DNA from: Clostridium_AT stratigraminis
Lineage (GTDB): Bacteria > Bacillota > Clostridia > Clostridiales > Clostridiaceae
Length of the DNA: 64,000 bases
Reading direction: 5' to 3'
Assembly (NCBI RefSeq): GCF_045310675.1
Contig: NZ_JBJHZZ010000004.1
Location: 62,001 to 126,000, forward strand
Part shown: one piece after another, positions 51,324 through 59,113 of the stretch
Numbering within the stretch: position 1 is the stretch's first letter
How the letters are laid out: the number at the start of each line of letters is the position of its first letter
Notes under the pieces: generated by a model
Told to the model about the DNA's origin: nothing
The model's input: the letters and a program-made list of their open reading frames with translations, nothing else
Database searches by the model: none
Made by a program: the position numbers and the translations under genes

Positions 51324-51593
51324 TCATTGACCATCCCAAGGGATATATTTGTTTACCATGTCCATTGAAAACATATGAAATATATTGCCATAGCATATAT
51401 TAACCTCTTCGTCACGGTATCCTGTTTTAGGAAGCATAATTATGTTTTGGTTTGTTATTCCACCACCTGTACTTTGAGCTTGAGATTTAGATGAGGTAGG
51501 AAGAGTGCCTTTTGTTTTGTTTATAATAGAGCAAGATGTAAGGATTGAGATAGATAAAATGCACGAAATTATCAAATAGATTATTCTTTTCAA
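51324..51593 (-). CDS. Small lipoprotein, 89 residues
   Basis: TTG 51593 follows GGGAGGAGATTTC; the open frame starts at GTG 51608 but that codon lies before the ribosome site. The product has a lipoprotein signal (KRIIYLIISC head, lipobox LTSC), a Ser/Thr/Gln-rich linker, and a short C-terminal part ending IPWDGQ. No family was recognised. It is downstream of a frameshifted membrane-protein gene and upstream of the ECF sigma gene. Confidence 0.7.
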   Translation of the reverse strand: MKRIIYLIISCILSISILTSCSIINKTKGTLPTSSKSQAQSTGGGITNQNIIMLPKTGYRDEEVNICYGNIFHMFSMDMVNKYIPWDGQ

Positions 51594-51642
51594 GAAATCT
51601 CCTCCCACTTAAAAATTTTACTTTCACCCAATATTAAAGTCT

Positions 51643-52141
51643 TATGCATATGAACTATTCCCACCTAACAAGTTAATTCCTAATATAACTGAATCAAAGT
51701 GGGTTTCTTCTCCGTTTTTGAATACCCTGATATATTCATAATTCTTATCTTTTGTGATTTTATATATTAATCTCTGCTTAGGATATTTACCCTTGGGTAA
51801 GTTCTAAGCTCTTCGCTAAAGTAAATCATAATTGAATTTTCTTTATTTTCAATTTTTGCATCTGAAAAATAAGGTGCTTCATTCCCTAAATTCATATAAC
51901 TACCATCTAAAATTAGATAGTTTATTTTATCTCCCTCTGTATTTAATAAGTAAACACCGTTTCCTTTAATAAGTTTACTTACTTTATCATCTATTTTCAT
52001 ATACTCTCTTGATCTTGTATCTAACTGTTTTGCATAAAAAGTGCCAGCTTTTGCATTACTCATTTTTATAAAAATTCCAATGACAATTAAGATTACTAGT
52101 ACAGCTATTGAAATGATTGAGTATAATAGCTTTTTATTCAT
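51643..52141 (-). pseudogene. Membrane-anchored protein with a one-base frameshift
   Basis: From ATG 52141 the frame encodes a membrane segment (residues 5-25) and an extracellular part, then stops after 124 residues at 51767. The -1 frame continues from the same point as PKGKYPKQRLIYKITKDKN and ends at TAA 51643. Adding one C to the CCC at about 51790-51792 joins the two parts into a 166-residue protein with sensible sequence throughout. This is a frameshift mutation or a sequencing error in a short C run. The family is not recognised. Confidence 0.7.
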
Positions 52142-52156
52142 TATTTAATAAAACTC

Positions 52157-52354
52157 CTATTTATCGTATTCTTTATCATTTTTACAAATATTCTTGTGGT
52201 TAATATAAGCTGTAATAAAACAGAGAATACATGAAATTCCATCTAAAATTGGCACTAGTACGAATTTATAAGCCTTTAATTGCAAAATAGTAGCTATCAA
52301 AAAGCAAAGACCACAAAAAATATAAATATTTCTAATAATTTTATAGTTTCTCAT
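52157..52354 (-). CDS. Small membrane protein, 65 residues
   Basis: The protein has two hydrophobic segments (about residues 8-26 and 30-50) with a basic N terminus and a charged C-terminal tail (NHKNICKNDKEYDK). It lies 15 bases before the frameshifted membrane-protein gene and is probably cotranscribed with it. The family is unknown. Confidence 0.6.
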   Translation of the reverse strand: MRNYKIIRNIYIFCGLCFLIATILQLKAYKFVLVPILDGISCILCFITAYINHKNICKNDKEYDK

Positions 52355-52549
52355 AAAGCCTTACCCATAAAATTCACCTTTTATATCATATTTATAAATA
52401 ATTATACAGTAAATGCACCTAATATGTAAATATTAGTAAAACTGACATCGTAAATTTAGTAGGCTCCTTCTAAGCTCAAACATATAAAATTTTTAATCTT
52501 TCGTGAATCTGCATATTTATGTATATATGAATTGAAAGGAGGTTTACCC

Positions 52550-52720
52550 ATGGAAGATTTTTTAAAGGCTGTAGCTAATATTGGCTTTCCAATAGTTGTT
52601 GCGGCTTACTTGCTTATAAGACTTGAAGGCAAAATGGATAATCTGTCTGCTTCTATAAGTCAGTTATCAGCTATTTTGTCAATTAAACTTACCAGCAATG
52701 ATATTAATAAAACTTCATAA
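52550..52720 (+). CDS. YvrJ-family protein, 56 residues
   Basis: ATG 52550 follows AAAGGAGGT; the TTG at 52532 lies before that site. The product starts MEDFLKAVANIGFPIVVAAY, with one membrane segment and a polar helix (LIRLEGKMDNLSASI), matching the small YvrJ family. Its function is unknown. It is convergent with a 59-residue gene. Confidence 0.82.
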   Translation: MEDFLKAVANIGFPIVVAAYLLIRLEGKMDNLSASISQLSAILSIKLTSNDINKTS

Positions 52721-52765
52721 AACATCTATATTTCATTAAATGCTGCTGTACTAAAGCTAAGTAAA

Positions 52766-52791
52766 AAACGGGCACCTATTGGTACCCGTTT
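52766..52791. terminator. Terminator shared by YvrJ gene and a 59-residue gene
   Basis: AAACGGGCACC and GGTACCCGTTT form an 11-bp stem with one mismatch and a TATT loop, followed by TAAAGCTTTTTT on the plus strand. It overlaps the stop of the minus-strand gene. Confidence 0.7.
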
Positions 52792-52955
52792 AAAGCTTTT
52801 TTATGCTTATATATTTCCTTTTCTTTTCTTAAAATCTCAGAAAAGGATAGTTTCTTATCTTTGATGCTTTCTTTGCTTTTTTTATAATCATATTCTTCTT
52901 TTAAACTAGGATAATCATATAGTTTAAGTAAAGCTTCTACTCTATTAACTTTCAT
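52776..52955 (-). CDS. Small charged protein, 59 residues
   Basis: ATG 52955 follows AGAGGTGGTTTAG. The peptide MKVNRVEALLKLYDYPSLKE continues as a lysine- and glutamate-rich helix (KKSKESIKDKKLSFSEILRK). There is no membrane segment. It is divergent from the XRE regulator gene and shares its upstream region, so it may be a target of that regulator. No family was recognised. Confidence 0.65.
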   Translation of the reverse strand: MKVNRVEALLKLYDYPSLKEEYDYKKSKESIKDKKLSFSEILRKEKEIYKHKKALNGYQ

Positions 52956-53004
52956 CTAAACCACCTCTTCATCTATATTTACGAAGCAGCATGAAAATTT
53001 AAAA

Positions 53005-53064
53005 GGGTATATTTAATAATATACTTTTTGTATACCCATTTATATATGTAAACATTTGGTATAT
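53005..53064. promoter_or_regulatory. Repeated GTATA dyads between the XRE gene and the 59-residue gene
   Basis: The divergent region carries GTATATT-N4-AATATAC (53007-53024), GTATAC (53030-53035) and GGTATATAA near 53056-53064. An outer GGGTATA/TATACCC pair also occurs (53005-53037). Repeated dyads of this kind are typical operators for a Cro/CI-like regulator. Confidence 0.45.
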
Positions 53065-53090
53065 AATTATTATTAAAAGGTGGTGTCTAA

Positions 53091-53522
53091 ATGGATGATC
53101 TTAAACATAGGTTAAAAGCCGAAAGAGTTAATCGAAAGTTATTACAAATTGATTTAGCAAACAAATTAAATGTTACTAAGCAGACTGTATCACATTGGGA
53201 AACTGGACAAAGGATCCCCGATGCCTTAACTATAAGGATTTTAGCGGACTTTTTTAACGTAAGCGCGGATTACTTGCTTTGTAGGACTGATAAACCTTCA
53301 GATGAAGCAGATGAGACTAAACCAGAGATTAAGATGTTATTAGAAAATTTAGAAGGTCTGCCATTAGATTTAATACATAAGATTAATCTATTGGTAGAAA
53401 GTATTAATTTATACAAGCCTTCACCTTCAGCAGCTGTAGTGAAGCCTGATTATGAAATTAACTATAATAAAATTCCTGAGCGTTTGACTATTAATAAGGA
53501 ATTAATTTTATCCTGTAAGTAG
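53091..53522 (+). CDS. XRE-family (Cro/CI-like) transcriptional regulator
   Basis: This 143-residue protein has an N-terminal helix-turn-helix (KLLQIDLANKLNVTKQTVSHW, residues 17-37), then FFNVSADYLLCRTDKP. A C-terminal region of unknown role follows. The start follows GGTGGTGTCTAA. Phage-like repressor architecture without the peptidase domain of LexA. It probably controls itself and the divergent small gene. Confidence 0.88.
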   Translation: MDDLKHRLKAERVNRKLLQIDLANKLNVTKQTVSHWETGQRIPDALTIRILADFFNVSADYLLCRTDKPSDEADETKPEIKMLLENLEGLPLDLIHKINLLVESINLYKPSPSAAVVKPDYEINYNKIPERLTINKELILSCK

Positions 53523-53608
53523 ATTACATGGGAACCATTAATAAGAATATATAAATAGCTATTTTAGAGATGCCAAAGCATCTCTAAACTTTTATAATAA
53601 CTCAAGTA

Positions 53609-53872
53609 TTACATTTTGAATAATATCCACTTACAGGTTCTTAATTCATATTTTATTTCAAACACTCTTTGCATATTTTTTATTGTGCTTTGACACCTAA
53701 ACAAAAGCATTTCATTGCCTGCAATCTTTTCCTTATCAACAGTAACAACTCTGTCTACCTTTATTACTTTTTCACTTTCATCCTCAATTTTTATTCTAAA
53801 CCTTACAGGATGAGGGAATCCTTTTTCATCAAACCAAGCCACAACACTTATTGGTTTTGCAAGCACTTGCAT
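53609..53872 (-). CDS. Conserved hypothetical protein next to the Y-family polymerase
   Basis: This 87-residue protein has beta-rich sequence (ISVVAWFDEKGFPHPVRFRIKI, VIKVDRVVTVD) and a basic tail. It starts 13 bases after the polymerase stop with AAGGAGTGATTTGTC. It probably belongs to the SOS-controlled transcript. I recognise no named domain; similar small genes accompany dinB in clostridia from memory. Confidence 0.7.
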   Translation of the reverse strand: MQVLAKPISVVAWFDEKGFPHPVRFRIKIEDESEKVIKVDRVVTVDKEKIAGNEMLLFRCQSTIKNMQRVFEIKYELRTCKWILFKM

Positions 53873-53885
53873 GACAAATCACTCC

Positions 53886-55148
53886 TTATAAAATACTAGT
53901 CATAATCTGATAATCATCTTCTCCTATTCCACCCATTAAAGGTTTTATCCCTGAATTTAAAAAAGTACCTCTTATTATAGCTTTAGAGCCAAATCTCATT
54001 CGTATAGAATCAACTACCTTATCCAGGGCGCTGTTCTTTGCATTATCCTTTTCTTCAAAGAGAGTAACTTGGCAGAAATCATTGGTACATAGTTCGGATA
54101 CTCTTACGCCAATATGTCTTAAGGGCTCACCATTCCACAGTTCATCAAATAGCTCGTAAGCTGTCTCAGATATTTTTTTCGTACTATCTGTGTAATAATA
54201 AATTTTTCTTTGTCTGCCGCAGTTATAAAATTCATTTGTCCTAAAATGCACTGCTATAAGGCTGCAGCAATTTTGAGAATCCCTAAGCCGCATACCTACA
54301 GTTTCACATAATGAAAGTATTACCTTATGGGCCTCATCCCTATTATCTACATCAAAAGGTATAGTAGTAGAATTACCCATGCCCTTCATATTAATATGGC
54401 TCGATTTTCTAACCTCAGAATTTTCAATACCATTAGCATAATTCCATATCATTACTCCATGGCTTTTAAGTTTTCCCTTTAAGAGCTTTAAATCATAATT
54501 TGCTAAATCTCCTATTGTAAATATATTTAGATTATGCAGCTTAGGAAGCGTAGATCTCCCCACCATAAATAAATCTTCTACAGGAAGCGGCCACATCTTG
54601 TCTTTCATTTCATGGGGAAATAAGGTTATAACAGCATCTGGCTTCTTAATATCTGAGGCTACCTTTGAGAGGAGCTTATTATTAGATATACCTATGGAAA
54701 CAGTAAAGCCCAGCTCCTTTTTAATCCTATCTTTAATTTCATTAGCAAGTTTAAAATAATCTGGGTATAAATTCCCCATATCAGTAAAGTCTAAAAAACA
54801 TTCATCCACAGAAAATCTTTGAATGTCCGGTGTGTACTCTCTAAGCAGTGAAACCATGGCATTGCTGCACCTCATATATAAGTCATATTGAGGTGATACT
54901 ATAAATAAATCAGGACACTTTTGCAGGGCGGCATGTAAGGTTTCACCTGTTTGTATCTTGAACTTTTTAGCAGGAATGGATTTAGCCAATATAATTCCAT
55001 GCCTACTTACAGGATCTCCGCCAACAGCTGAGGGAATTTCCCTAATATCAAGAGTTTCTCCATGTTGTAACCTATCTGCTGCAGTCCAAGATAAATAGGC
55101 GGAGTTAACATCAATATGAAATATAACCCTATTGGTATTATTTTTCAT
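53886..55148 (-). CDS. dinB: Y-family translesion DNA polymerase (Pol IV type)
   Basis: This polymerase copies past damaged bases. The protein of about 420 residues has FHIDVNSAYLSW (metal-binding Asp), SVDECFLDFT (catalytic Asp-Glu), the helix-hairpin-helix region near residue 190, and a little-finger domain. ATG 55148 is preferred because AAGGG abuts the upstream ATG at 55157. A LexA-type box sits inside its promoter, so it is DNA-damage inducible. Confidence 0.93.
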   Translation of the reverse strand: MKNNTNRVIFHIDVNSAYLSWTAADRLQHGETLDIREIPSAVGGDPVSRHGIILAKSIPAKKFKIQTGETLHAALQKCPDLFIVSPQYDLYMRCSNAMVSLLREYTPDIQRFSVDECFLDFTDMGNLYPDYFKLANEIKDRIKKELGFTVSIGISNNKLLSKVASDIKKPDAVITLFPHEMKDKMWPLPVEDLFMVGRSTLPKLHNLNIFTIGDLANYDLKLLKGKLKSHGVMIWNYANGIENSEVRKSSHINMKGMGNSTTIPFDVDNRDEAHKVILSLCETVGMRLRDSQNCCSLIAVHFRTNEFYNCGRQRKIYYYTDSTKKISETAYELFDELWNGEPLRHIGVRVSELCTNDFCQVTLFEEKDNAKNSALDKVVDSIRMRFGSKAIIRGTFLNSGIKPLMGGIGEDDYQIMTSIL

Positions 55149-55180
55149 TATTTTCATCCCTTTATTAAATGTTATATCTA

Positions 55181-55210
55181 ATTATAGTACGAACATATAT
55201 TCGCAGTCAA
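55181..55210 (-). promoter_or_regulatory. SOS promoter with LexA box
   Basis: TTGACT (55205-55210) and TATAAT (55181-55186) are spaced by 18 bases on the minus strand. Between them is CGAATATATGTTCG (55190-55203), which differs by one base from the Gram-positive LexA consensus CGAACN4GTTCG. Bound LexA would block the promoter directly. Confidence 0.85.
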
Positions 55211-55351
55211 TAGTATTATATTCCTTTAGCTATAACTTTATGTATACCATTTAATAACAAAAATAAACAAGAAATAAAAAATACAGAGGCTATAAGTTTA
55301 AGTATTAAATCATATAAAATTAATATAAAATATTGTTACCACTAGAAAATT

Positions 55352-55393
55352 AAAGGAGGAGCTAATTTCATTATAGAAATCAACTCCTCCTTT
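55352..55393 (-). terminator. Terminator after sspH
   Basis: AAAGGAGGAG and CTCCTCCTTT (10 bp) enclose a 22-base loop with its own ATTTC/GAAAT helix, 4 bases past the sspH stop. Confidence 0.8.
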
Positions 55394-55397
55394 ATAA

Positions 55398-55589
55398 TTA
55401 CTCCATCTTTGAACCTGTATCTGTAAGCTCTGATATAGGAACTTCATCTAAAAAGCCCGTTCCCATTAATTCTATTGTAGCAGTTCTTTTTTCTGTATTA
55501 ATACCTTGAATCCAAACAGGCTCATTTGAATATAAAACTCTAAATTTTTCAGTTGAATTTAAAATTTCTAAAGCTCTGTCAATTATCAT
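55398..55589 (-). CDS. sspH: Small acid-soluble spore protein, H type
   Basis: This 63-residue protein has the H-type layout: MIIDRALEILNSTEKFRV, then a V/I-W/Y-I-Q motif (VWIQGIN), TATIELMGTG and a C-terminal VPISELTD. SspH-family proteins are minor spore-core components made in the forespore. The ATG follows AAGGAGTGTGAAACT. An upstream sigma-G-like promoter supports forespore expression. It is flanked by DNA-repair genes. Confidence 0.88.
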   Translation of the reverse strand: MIIDRALEILNSTEKFRVLYSNEPVWIQGINTEKRTATIELMGTGFLDEVPISELTDTGSKME

Positions 55590-55647
55590 AGTTTCACACT
55601 CCTTGCATTCCTATAAACAATTATTAATTAGTTAGATCCTTAATAAG

Positions 55648-55676
55648 TAGTATTTATTTTGTTCAACAAAATATAC
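55648..55676 (-). promoter_or_regulatory. Sigma-G-like promoter of sspH
   Basis: GTATA (55672-55676) and AATACTA (55648-55654) are spaced by 17 bases on the minus strand, close to the forespore pattern GHATR / CATnnTA with one mismatch. The spacer is itself a palindrome (TTTTGTTGAACAAAA). Confidence 0.5.
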
Positions 55677-55694
55677 ATAGCGACATTGTATTGG

Positions 55695-56630
55695 CTAATT
55701 TACAACACACTCCTCTGGCTCTTTATCATTTCTTAAGCCTTTAAATATAGGCTGGCGCAAGCCACCACCTTCAGTTTTCATCATGTATTTAACTGTACAC
55801 ACAAGGCTTAGCTTAATCCATACTGCATCATTATTACCTGAAGGTAATTCATCAAATGGTGATTCACTTATTCTAGGTACTGCTTTTATTAATTTAAAAT
55901 CTTCTGTAGATACTCCCAAAGTAACATGGCCTTTATATATCAATTCATCTTTTAAGTATTGGCCAAGTACTATACTTATAACGCCCTTATCTTTAAGAAT
56001 ATACCCACAGACTACAAAGTCATCGTCTAGAAGGTTCTTAATTTTAATCCAGTCCTTAGTACGCTTATCTAAGTAATATTTACTGTCCTTTCTCTTAGCA
56101 ACTATGCCTTCAAGGTCATTTTGCTTTGCAAGGTTATAAAATTCAATTCCACGTTCTTCTATATACCTAGAAACAGCAATGCGTTCATTTTCTTTAACAG
56201 CTTTCTCTAATAGCTTTTTACGCTGCATCAAAGGCAAGCTATAAACTTCATGATCTTCATAATAGAGAATGTCAAAAGCAGTAAAGCTTGCTGGATATTT
56301 ATCTGCTGCCAGTTTAATTTTAAAAGCATTTGTCATAAGAGAACGCCTTCTAATTTCAAAAAAATCAGGCTTTCCATCCCTAGTAACTATTAGTTCCCCA
56401 TCTAAAATGCAGCGGCATTTTACCTGCTTATGTATGCTGGAAAGTTCCGGAACCTTTGGAAGCATCTTTAAGTTTCGTTTGTTTCTGAGTTCTGTAGAGT
56501 CTTTATCTAGATATGCAATACATCGCTCACCATCAAGCTTTAATTCATATATATAATCTGTGCTGTCAAAGGCATCCTGAGTTTCGCCTATAAGCATTGG
56601 CTTAATATTTTTACTTTCAAAGATATCCAT
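55695..56630 (-). CDS. ligD: ATP-dependent DNA ligase (LigD ligase domain)
   Basis: This 311-residue ligase of the end-joining pathway has the adenylation motif KLDGER (Lys31), followed by ILDGELIV, FDILYYED, EGIVAKRKDSKY and KIKN, the standard nucleotidyltransferase motifs, and a C-terminal OB domain. The polymerase and nuclease domains found in larger LigD proteins are absent. It shares a base with the ku stop, so the two are translated together. Confidence 0.94.
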   Translation of the reverse strand: MDIFESKNIKPMLIGETQDAFDSTDYIYELKLDGERCIAYLDKDSTELRNKRNLKMLPKVPELSSIHKQVKCRCILDGELIVTRDGKPDFFEIRRRSLMTNAFKIKLAADKYPASFTAFDILYYEDHEVYSLPLMQRKKLLEKAVKENERIAVSRYIEERGIEFYNLAKQNDLEGIVAKRKDSKYYLDKRTKDWIKIKNLLDDDFVVCGYILKDKGVISIVLGQYLKDELIYKGHVTLGVSTEDFKLIKAVPRISESPFDELPSGNNDAVWIKLSLVCTVKYMMKTEGGGLRQPIFKGLRNDKEPEECVVN

Positions 56631-57436
56631 TATGCACCTTTAGGAGTTCTTTTGCGCTTTGGTTTAACTTTATCTTTACCCTCATTTTGCTCAATGCTTG
56701 CTTTTAATGCATCCATAAGATTAATGATATTATTGGGAACTTCATTTTTAGAAGCAATAATTTCCTTACCGGCTATTTTAGTTTCAATAAGCTCACGAAG
56801 TCTTATTTGATATTCATCCTTGTATTCAGAAGGATTAAAGGGAGCATCCATAGAACTAATTAATGTTTTTGCCATATTAAGTTCAGCTTCTGATATCTCT
56901 GGCTTGCTATAGGATTTTGGAAGATCTTTAATTTCATCTTCATAGAACATAGTTGATATTAAAATTCCATCCTCACGTGGAATTATAGCAACTAGGGCTT
57001 CCTTTGTACCCATAACCGTTTTTCCTATTGCTATTTTTTGCTCGGACATTAGGGATAGCCGCAAAAGCTCAAAAGCCTTATCGCCACCGGCTTCTGGAAT
57101 AGCCTGATAGGTCTTGTCATAAAATATTGGGGATATTTGATTAAGCTGCGCGAAATGAAGTATCTGTATGGATTTGTCTTTTTCAGTTTTAATTTTTTCT
57201 AAATCCTCCTCAGTTACAACAACATAATGGTCCTCATCGTATTCATAGCCTTTAATAATATCTTTTGAGGAAAGCTCTTCTCCGCAATGACTGCAGGTTT
57301 TCTTATATTTTATCCTTGAGTCATCTTCTTTGTGGAGCTGATTAAAGTGAATATCGTTATCCTGTACAGCAGTGTACATGGATATTGGAATAGCTACAAG
57401 ACCGAAGGATATAACTGATTTATGAGCAACAGCCAT
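56630..57436 (-). CDS. ku: Ku end-binding protein
   Basis: Bacterial Ku binds DNA ends and recruits LigD to join double-strand breaks without a template. The 268-residue protein starts MAVAHKSVISFGLVAIPISM and contains CSHCGEELSSKDIIKGYEY, ALLRLSLMSE-like segment FELLRLSLMSEQ, and a basic C-terminal tail (KPKRKRTPKGA). Spore-formers use this pathway when one genome copy is present in the germinating spore. It is in an operon with ligD. Confidence 0.95.
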   Translation of the reverse strand: MAVAHKSVISFGLVAIPISMYTAVQDNDIHFNQLHKEDDSRIKYKKTCSHCGEELSSKDIIKGYEYDEDHYVVVTEEDLEKIKTEKDKSIQILHFAQLNQISPIFYDKTYQAIPEAGGDKAFELLRLSLMSEQKIAIGKTVMGTKEALVAIIPREDGILISTMFYEDEIKDLPKSYSKPEISEAELNMAKTLISSMDAPFNPSEYKDEYQIRLRELIETKIAGKEIIASKNEVPNNIINLMDALKASIEQNEGKDKVKPKRKRTPKGA

Positions 57437-57580
57437 TAATACACACCTCTTTCTAAAGAAATTACATTTATATTATTAGTAATTTAACTAAAAATACTCA
57501 TAAGTCATAACTCATGTAGGTGTCATTGTATATTAATTTCTAAATTTAATATATAATATATAAAAAGGTGGTGTTTTTAT

Positions 57581-58312
57581 ATGATTAAACTAGTTTTAAT
57601 TAGACATGGTCAGAGCCTATGGAACTTAGAAAATAGGTTTACTGGCTGGACAGATGTAGATTTATCCGTAAATGGACTTGAAGAAGCTAGGCAGGCTGGA
57701 AGGATTTTAAGAAAAAATGGATACAGTTTTGATATAGCCTTTACATCTGTTTTAAAAAGGGCCATTAGAACTCTTTGGATTACACTTGATGAAATGGACT
57801 TAATGTGGATTCCTATTTTTAAGTCCTGGCACCTTAATGAGAGACACTACGGTGCTCTGCAGGGCTTAAATAAAGCTGAAACTGCTGAAAAATATGGAGA
57901 AGATCAGGTTCATATCTGGAGAAGATCTGTTGACGTTAGACCGCCGGCACTTGAAAAGAATGATAAGAGATATGAGGCTTCTGACCCTAAATACGGCGAG
58001 CTTATGGAAGGAGAATTTCCTTTAACTGAAAACCTTGAAGACACTGAGAAAAGAGTACTTAAATATTGGTATAAAGCTATTGCGCCTGCAATTAAGTCCA
58101 ATAAAAAGGTTATTATTTCAGCTCATGGCAACACTATTAGAGCTCTAGTAAAATATTTAGATAATATTCCTGGGGATGGTATTGTAAGCTTAAATATTCC
58201 TACTGGAATACCACTGGTTTATGAGCTTGATGATGATTTAAAGCCTATAAGACACTATTATCTTGGGCAAGATGGCGAGCTTCCTTCTGGAACTATACCA
58301 GAAAATATATAA
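57581..58312 (+). CDS. gpmA: 2,3-bisphosphoglycerate-dependent phosphoglycerate mutase
   Basis: This 243-residue glycolytic enzyme has the phosphohistidine motif RHGQSLWN, RRSVDVRPPALE and the second-histidine segment SAHGNTIRAL. The start follows AAAGGTGGTGTTTTTAT. Length and motifs are standard for the cofactor-dependent form. The presence of this form is useful because many Firmicutes rely on the GpmI form. Confidence 0.96.
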   Translation: MIKLVLIRHGQSLWNLENRFTGWTDVDLSVNGLEEARQAGRILRKNGYSFDIAFTSVLKRAIRTLWITLDEMDLMWIPIFKSWHLNERHYGALQGLNKAETAEKYGEDQVHIWRRSVDVRPPALEKNDKRYEASDPKYGELMEGEFPLTENLEDTEKRVLKYWYKAIAPAIKSNKKVIISAHGNTIRALVKYLDNIPGDGIVSLNIPTGIPLVYELDDDLKPIRHYYLGQDGELPSGTIPENI

Positions 58313-58353
58313 AAATACTAACTTTGTTATATTGTCTAAATGTTATTTTTTAT

Positions 58354-58375
58354 GGGAATCCATTATTGGATTCCC
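58354..58375 (+). terminator. Terminator after gpmA
   Basis: GGGAATCCA and TGGATTCCC (9 bp) with a 4-base loop lie 42 bases past the gpmA stop, followed by TTGGATTTTA. Confidence 0.75.
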
Positions 58376-58503
58376 TTGGATTTTATAAGGAAATAAATAT
58401 AAACTATAAATAAAATAATAATTGGTAATGGATGAAAAACCTTCCACCTTCTATATATTTGAGAATATTATTCATTAATTAATCTAGCTGAAACTTCTTT
58501 TCA

Positions 58504-58722
58504 CTATTTATTGAAATACTTAGCTTTAATAGACTCATATATAACAAATGGGATCACCCCTAAAACAAAGGAAAACTTTTTATCAATAAACTCGTTTGCA
58601 GCTCCATTAATAGTCCAATGTATTGGTACTTTATCTGGCAAAATGGGAGCAATTAAAAACATTATAACTATGGGTATTATTAATAAGGATATATCCACTA
58701 ATACACCTTTTTTAAATTTCAT
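58504..58722 (-). CDS. Small DUF1648-type membrane protein
   Basis: This 72-residue protein begins with a membrane segment and contains the DUF1648 signature LPDKVPIHWTINGAANEFIDKK, then a second hydrophobic stretch. Related SdpI-type proteins are longer, so this may be a truncated relict or a natural short form. The start follows AGGAAG and overlaps the stop of an open reading fragment upstream (ATGA). Confidence 0.7.
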   Translation of the reverse strand: MKFKKGVLVDISLLIIPIVIMFLIAPILPDKVPIHWTINGAANEFIDKKFSFVLGVIPFVIYESIKAKYFNK

Positions 58723-58853
58723 TTTTGCAGCTTCCTTTCTTCTTTTTTTGTAACCTGTAAGAATTTAAATATTTCTGGAGTTTCCAGCTTCCACTGAGGA
58801 TCTATATGTAGCTTTTGCTTTTTACATGTATAAAGAAAGCAAAAGAATACTAA
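58719..58853 (-). pseudogene. Gene remnant coupled to the DUF1648 gene
   Basis: This frame is open from just after TGA (58854-58856) to TGA at 58719-58721, which overlaps the DUF1648 ATG in the usual ATGA coupling. It encodes about 44 codons ending DPQWKLETPEIFKFLQVTKK and a basic tail, but has no usable start codon or ribosome site. It looks like the 3' end of a lost upstream gene. A CTTTTGCTTT/AAAGCAAAAG hairpin (58812-58845) lies within it. Confidence 0.4.
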
Positions 58854-58867
58854 TCAAAAGAATGTAT

Positions 58868-59095
58868 CTATTTGAATTTATAAGTCATTTCACCATTTAT
58901 GTCCTGAAATCCATGTTTTACATATAATCTTCTACAAGATTCAGTAGTATTTAAAACAACCTTTTTATAGCCTAAAATTTTGGCATGTCCCATAATACTA
59001 TTTAAAAGTGACATACCTAAACTTTTATTTCGGTATTTTGGAATTGTGTACATATCTGTTAACATTATATCATTAATTGTTGCCATTCTAATCAT
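58868..59095 (-). pseudogene. GNAT acetyltransferase, internally shortened
   Basis: The 75-residue frame from ATG 59095 (GGAGAGATTCAT site) begins MIRMATINDI like a normal GNAT N terminus. It then passes straight into the second half: MYTIPKYRNKSLGMSLL (acetyl-CoA-binding pyrophosphate loop) and RRLYVKHGF. The segment between, normally 70-80 residues, is missing. An in-frame internal deletion is the likely cause. The product probably lacks activity. Confidence 0.6.
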
Positions 59096-59113
59096 ATGAA
59101 TCTCTCCGTTTAA

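Noticed and set aside
51785..51795. Programmed ribosomal frameshift
   Set aside because: There is no classical slippery heptamer followed by a hairpin; a one-base deletion is simpler.
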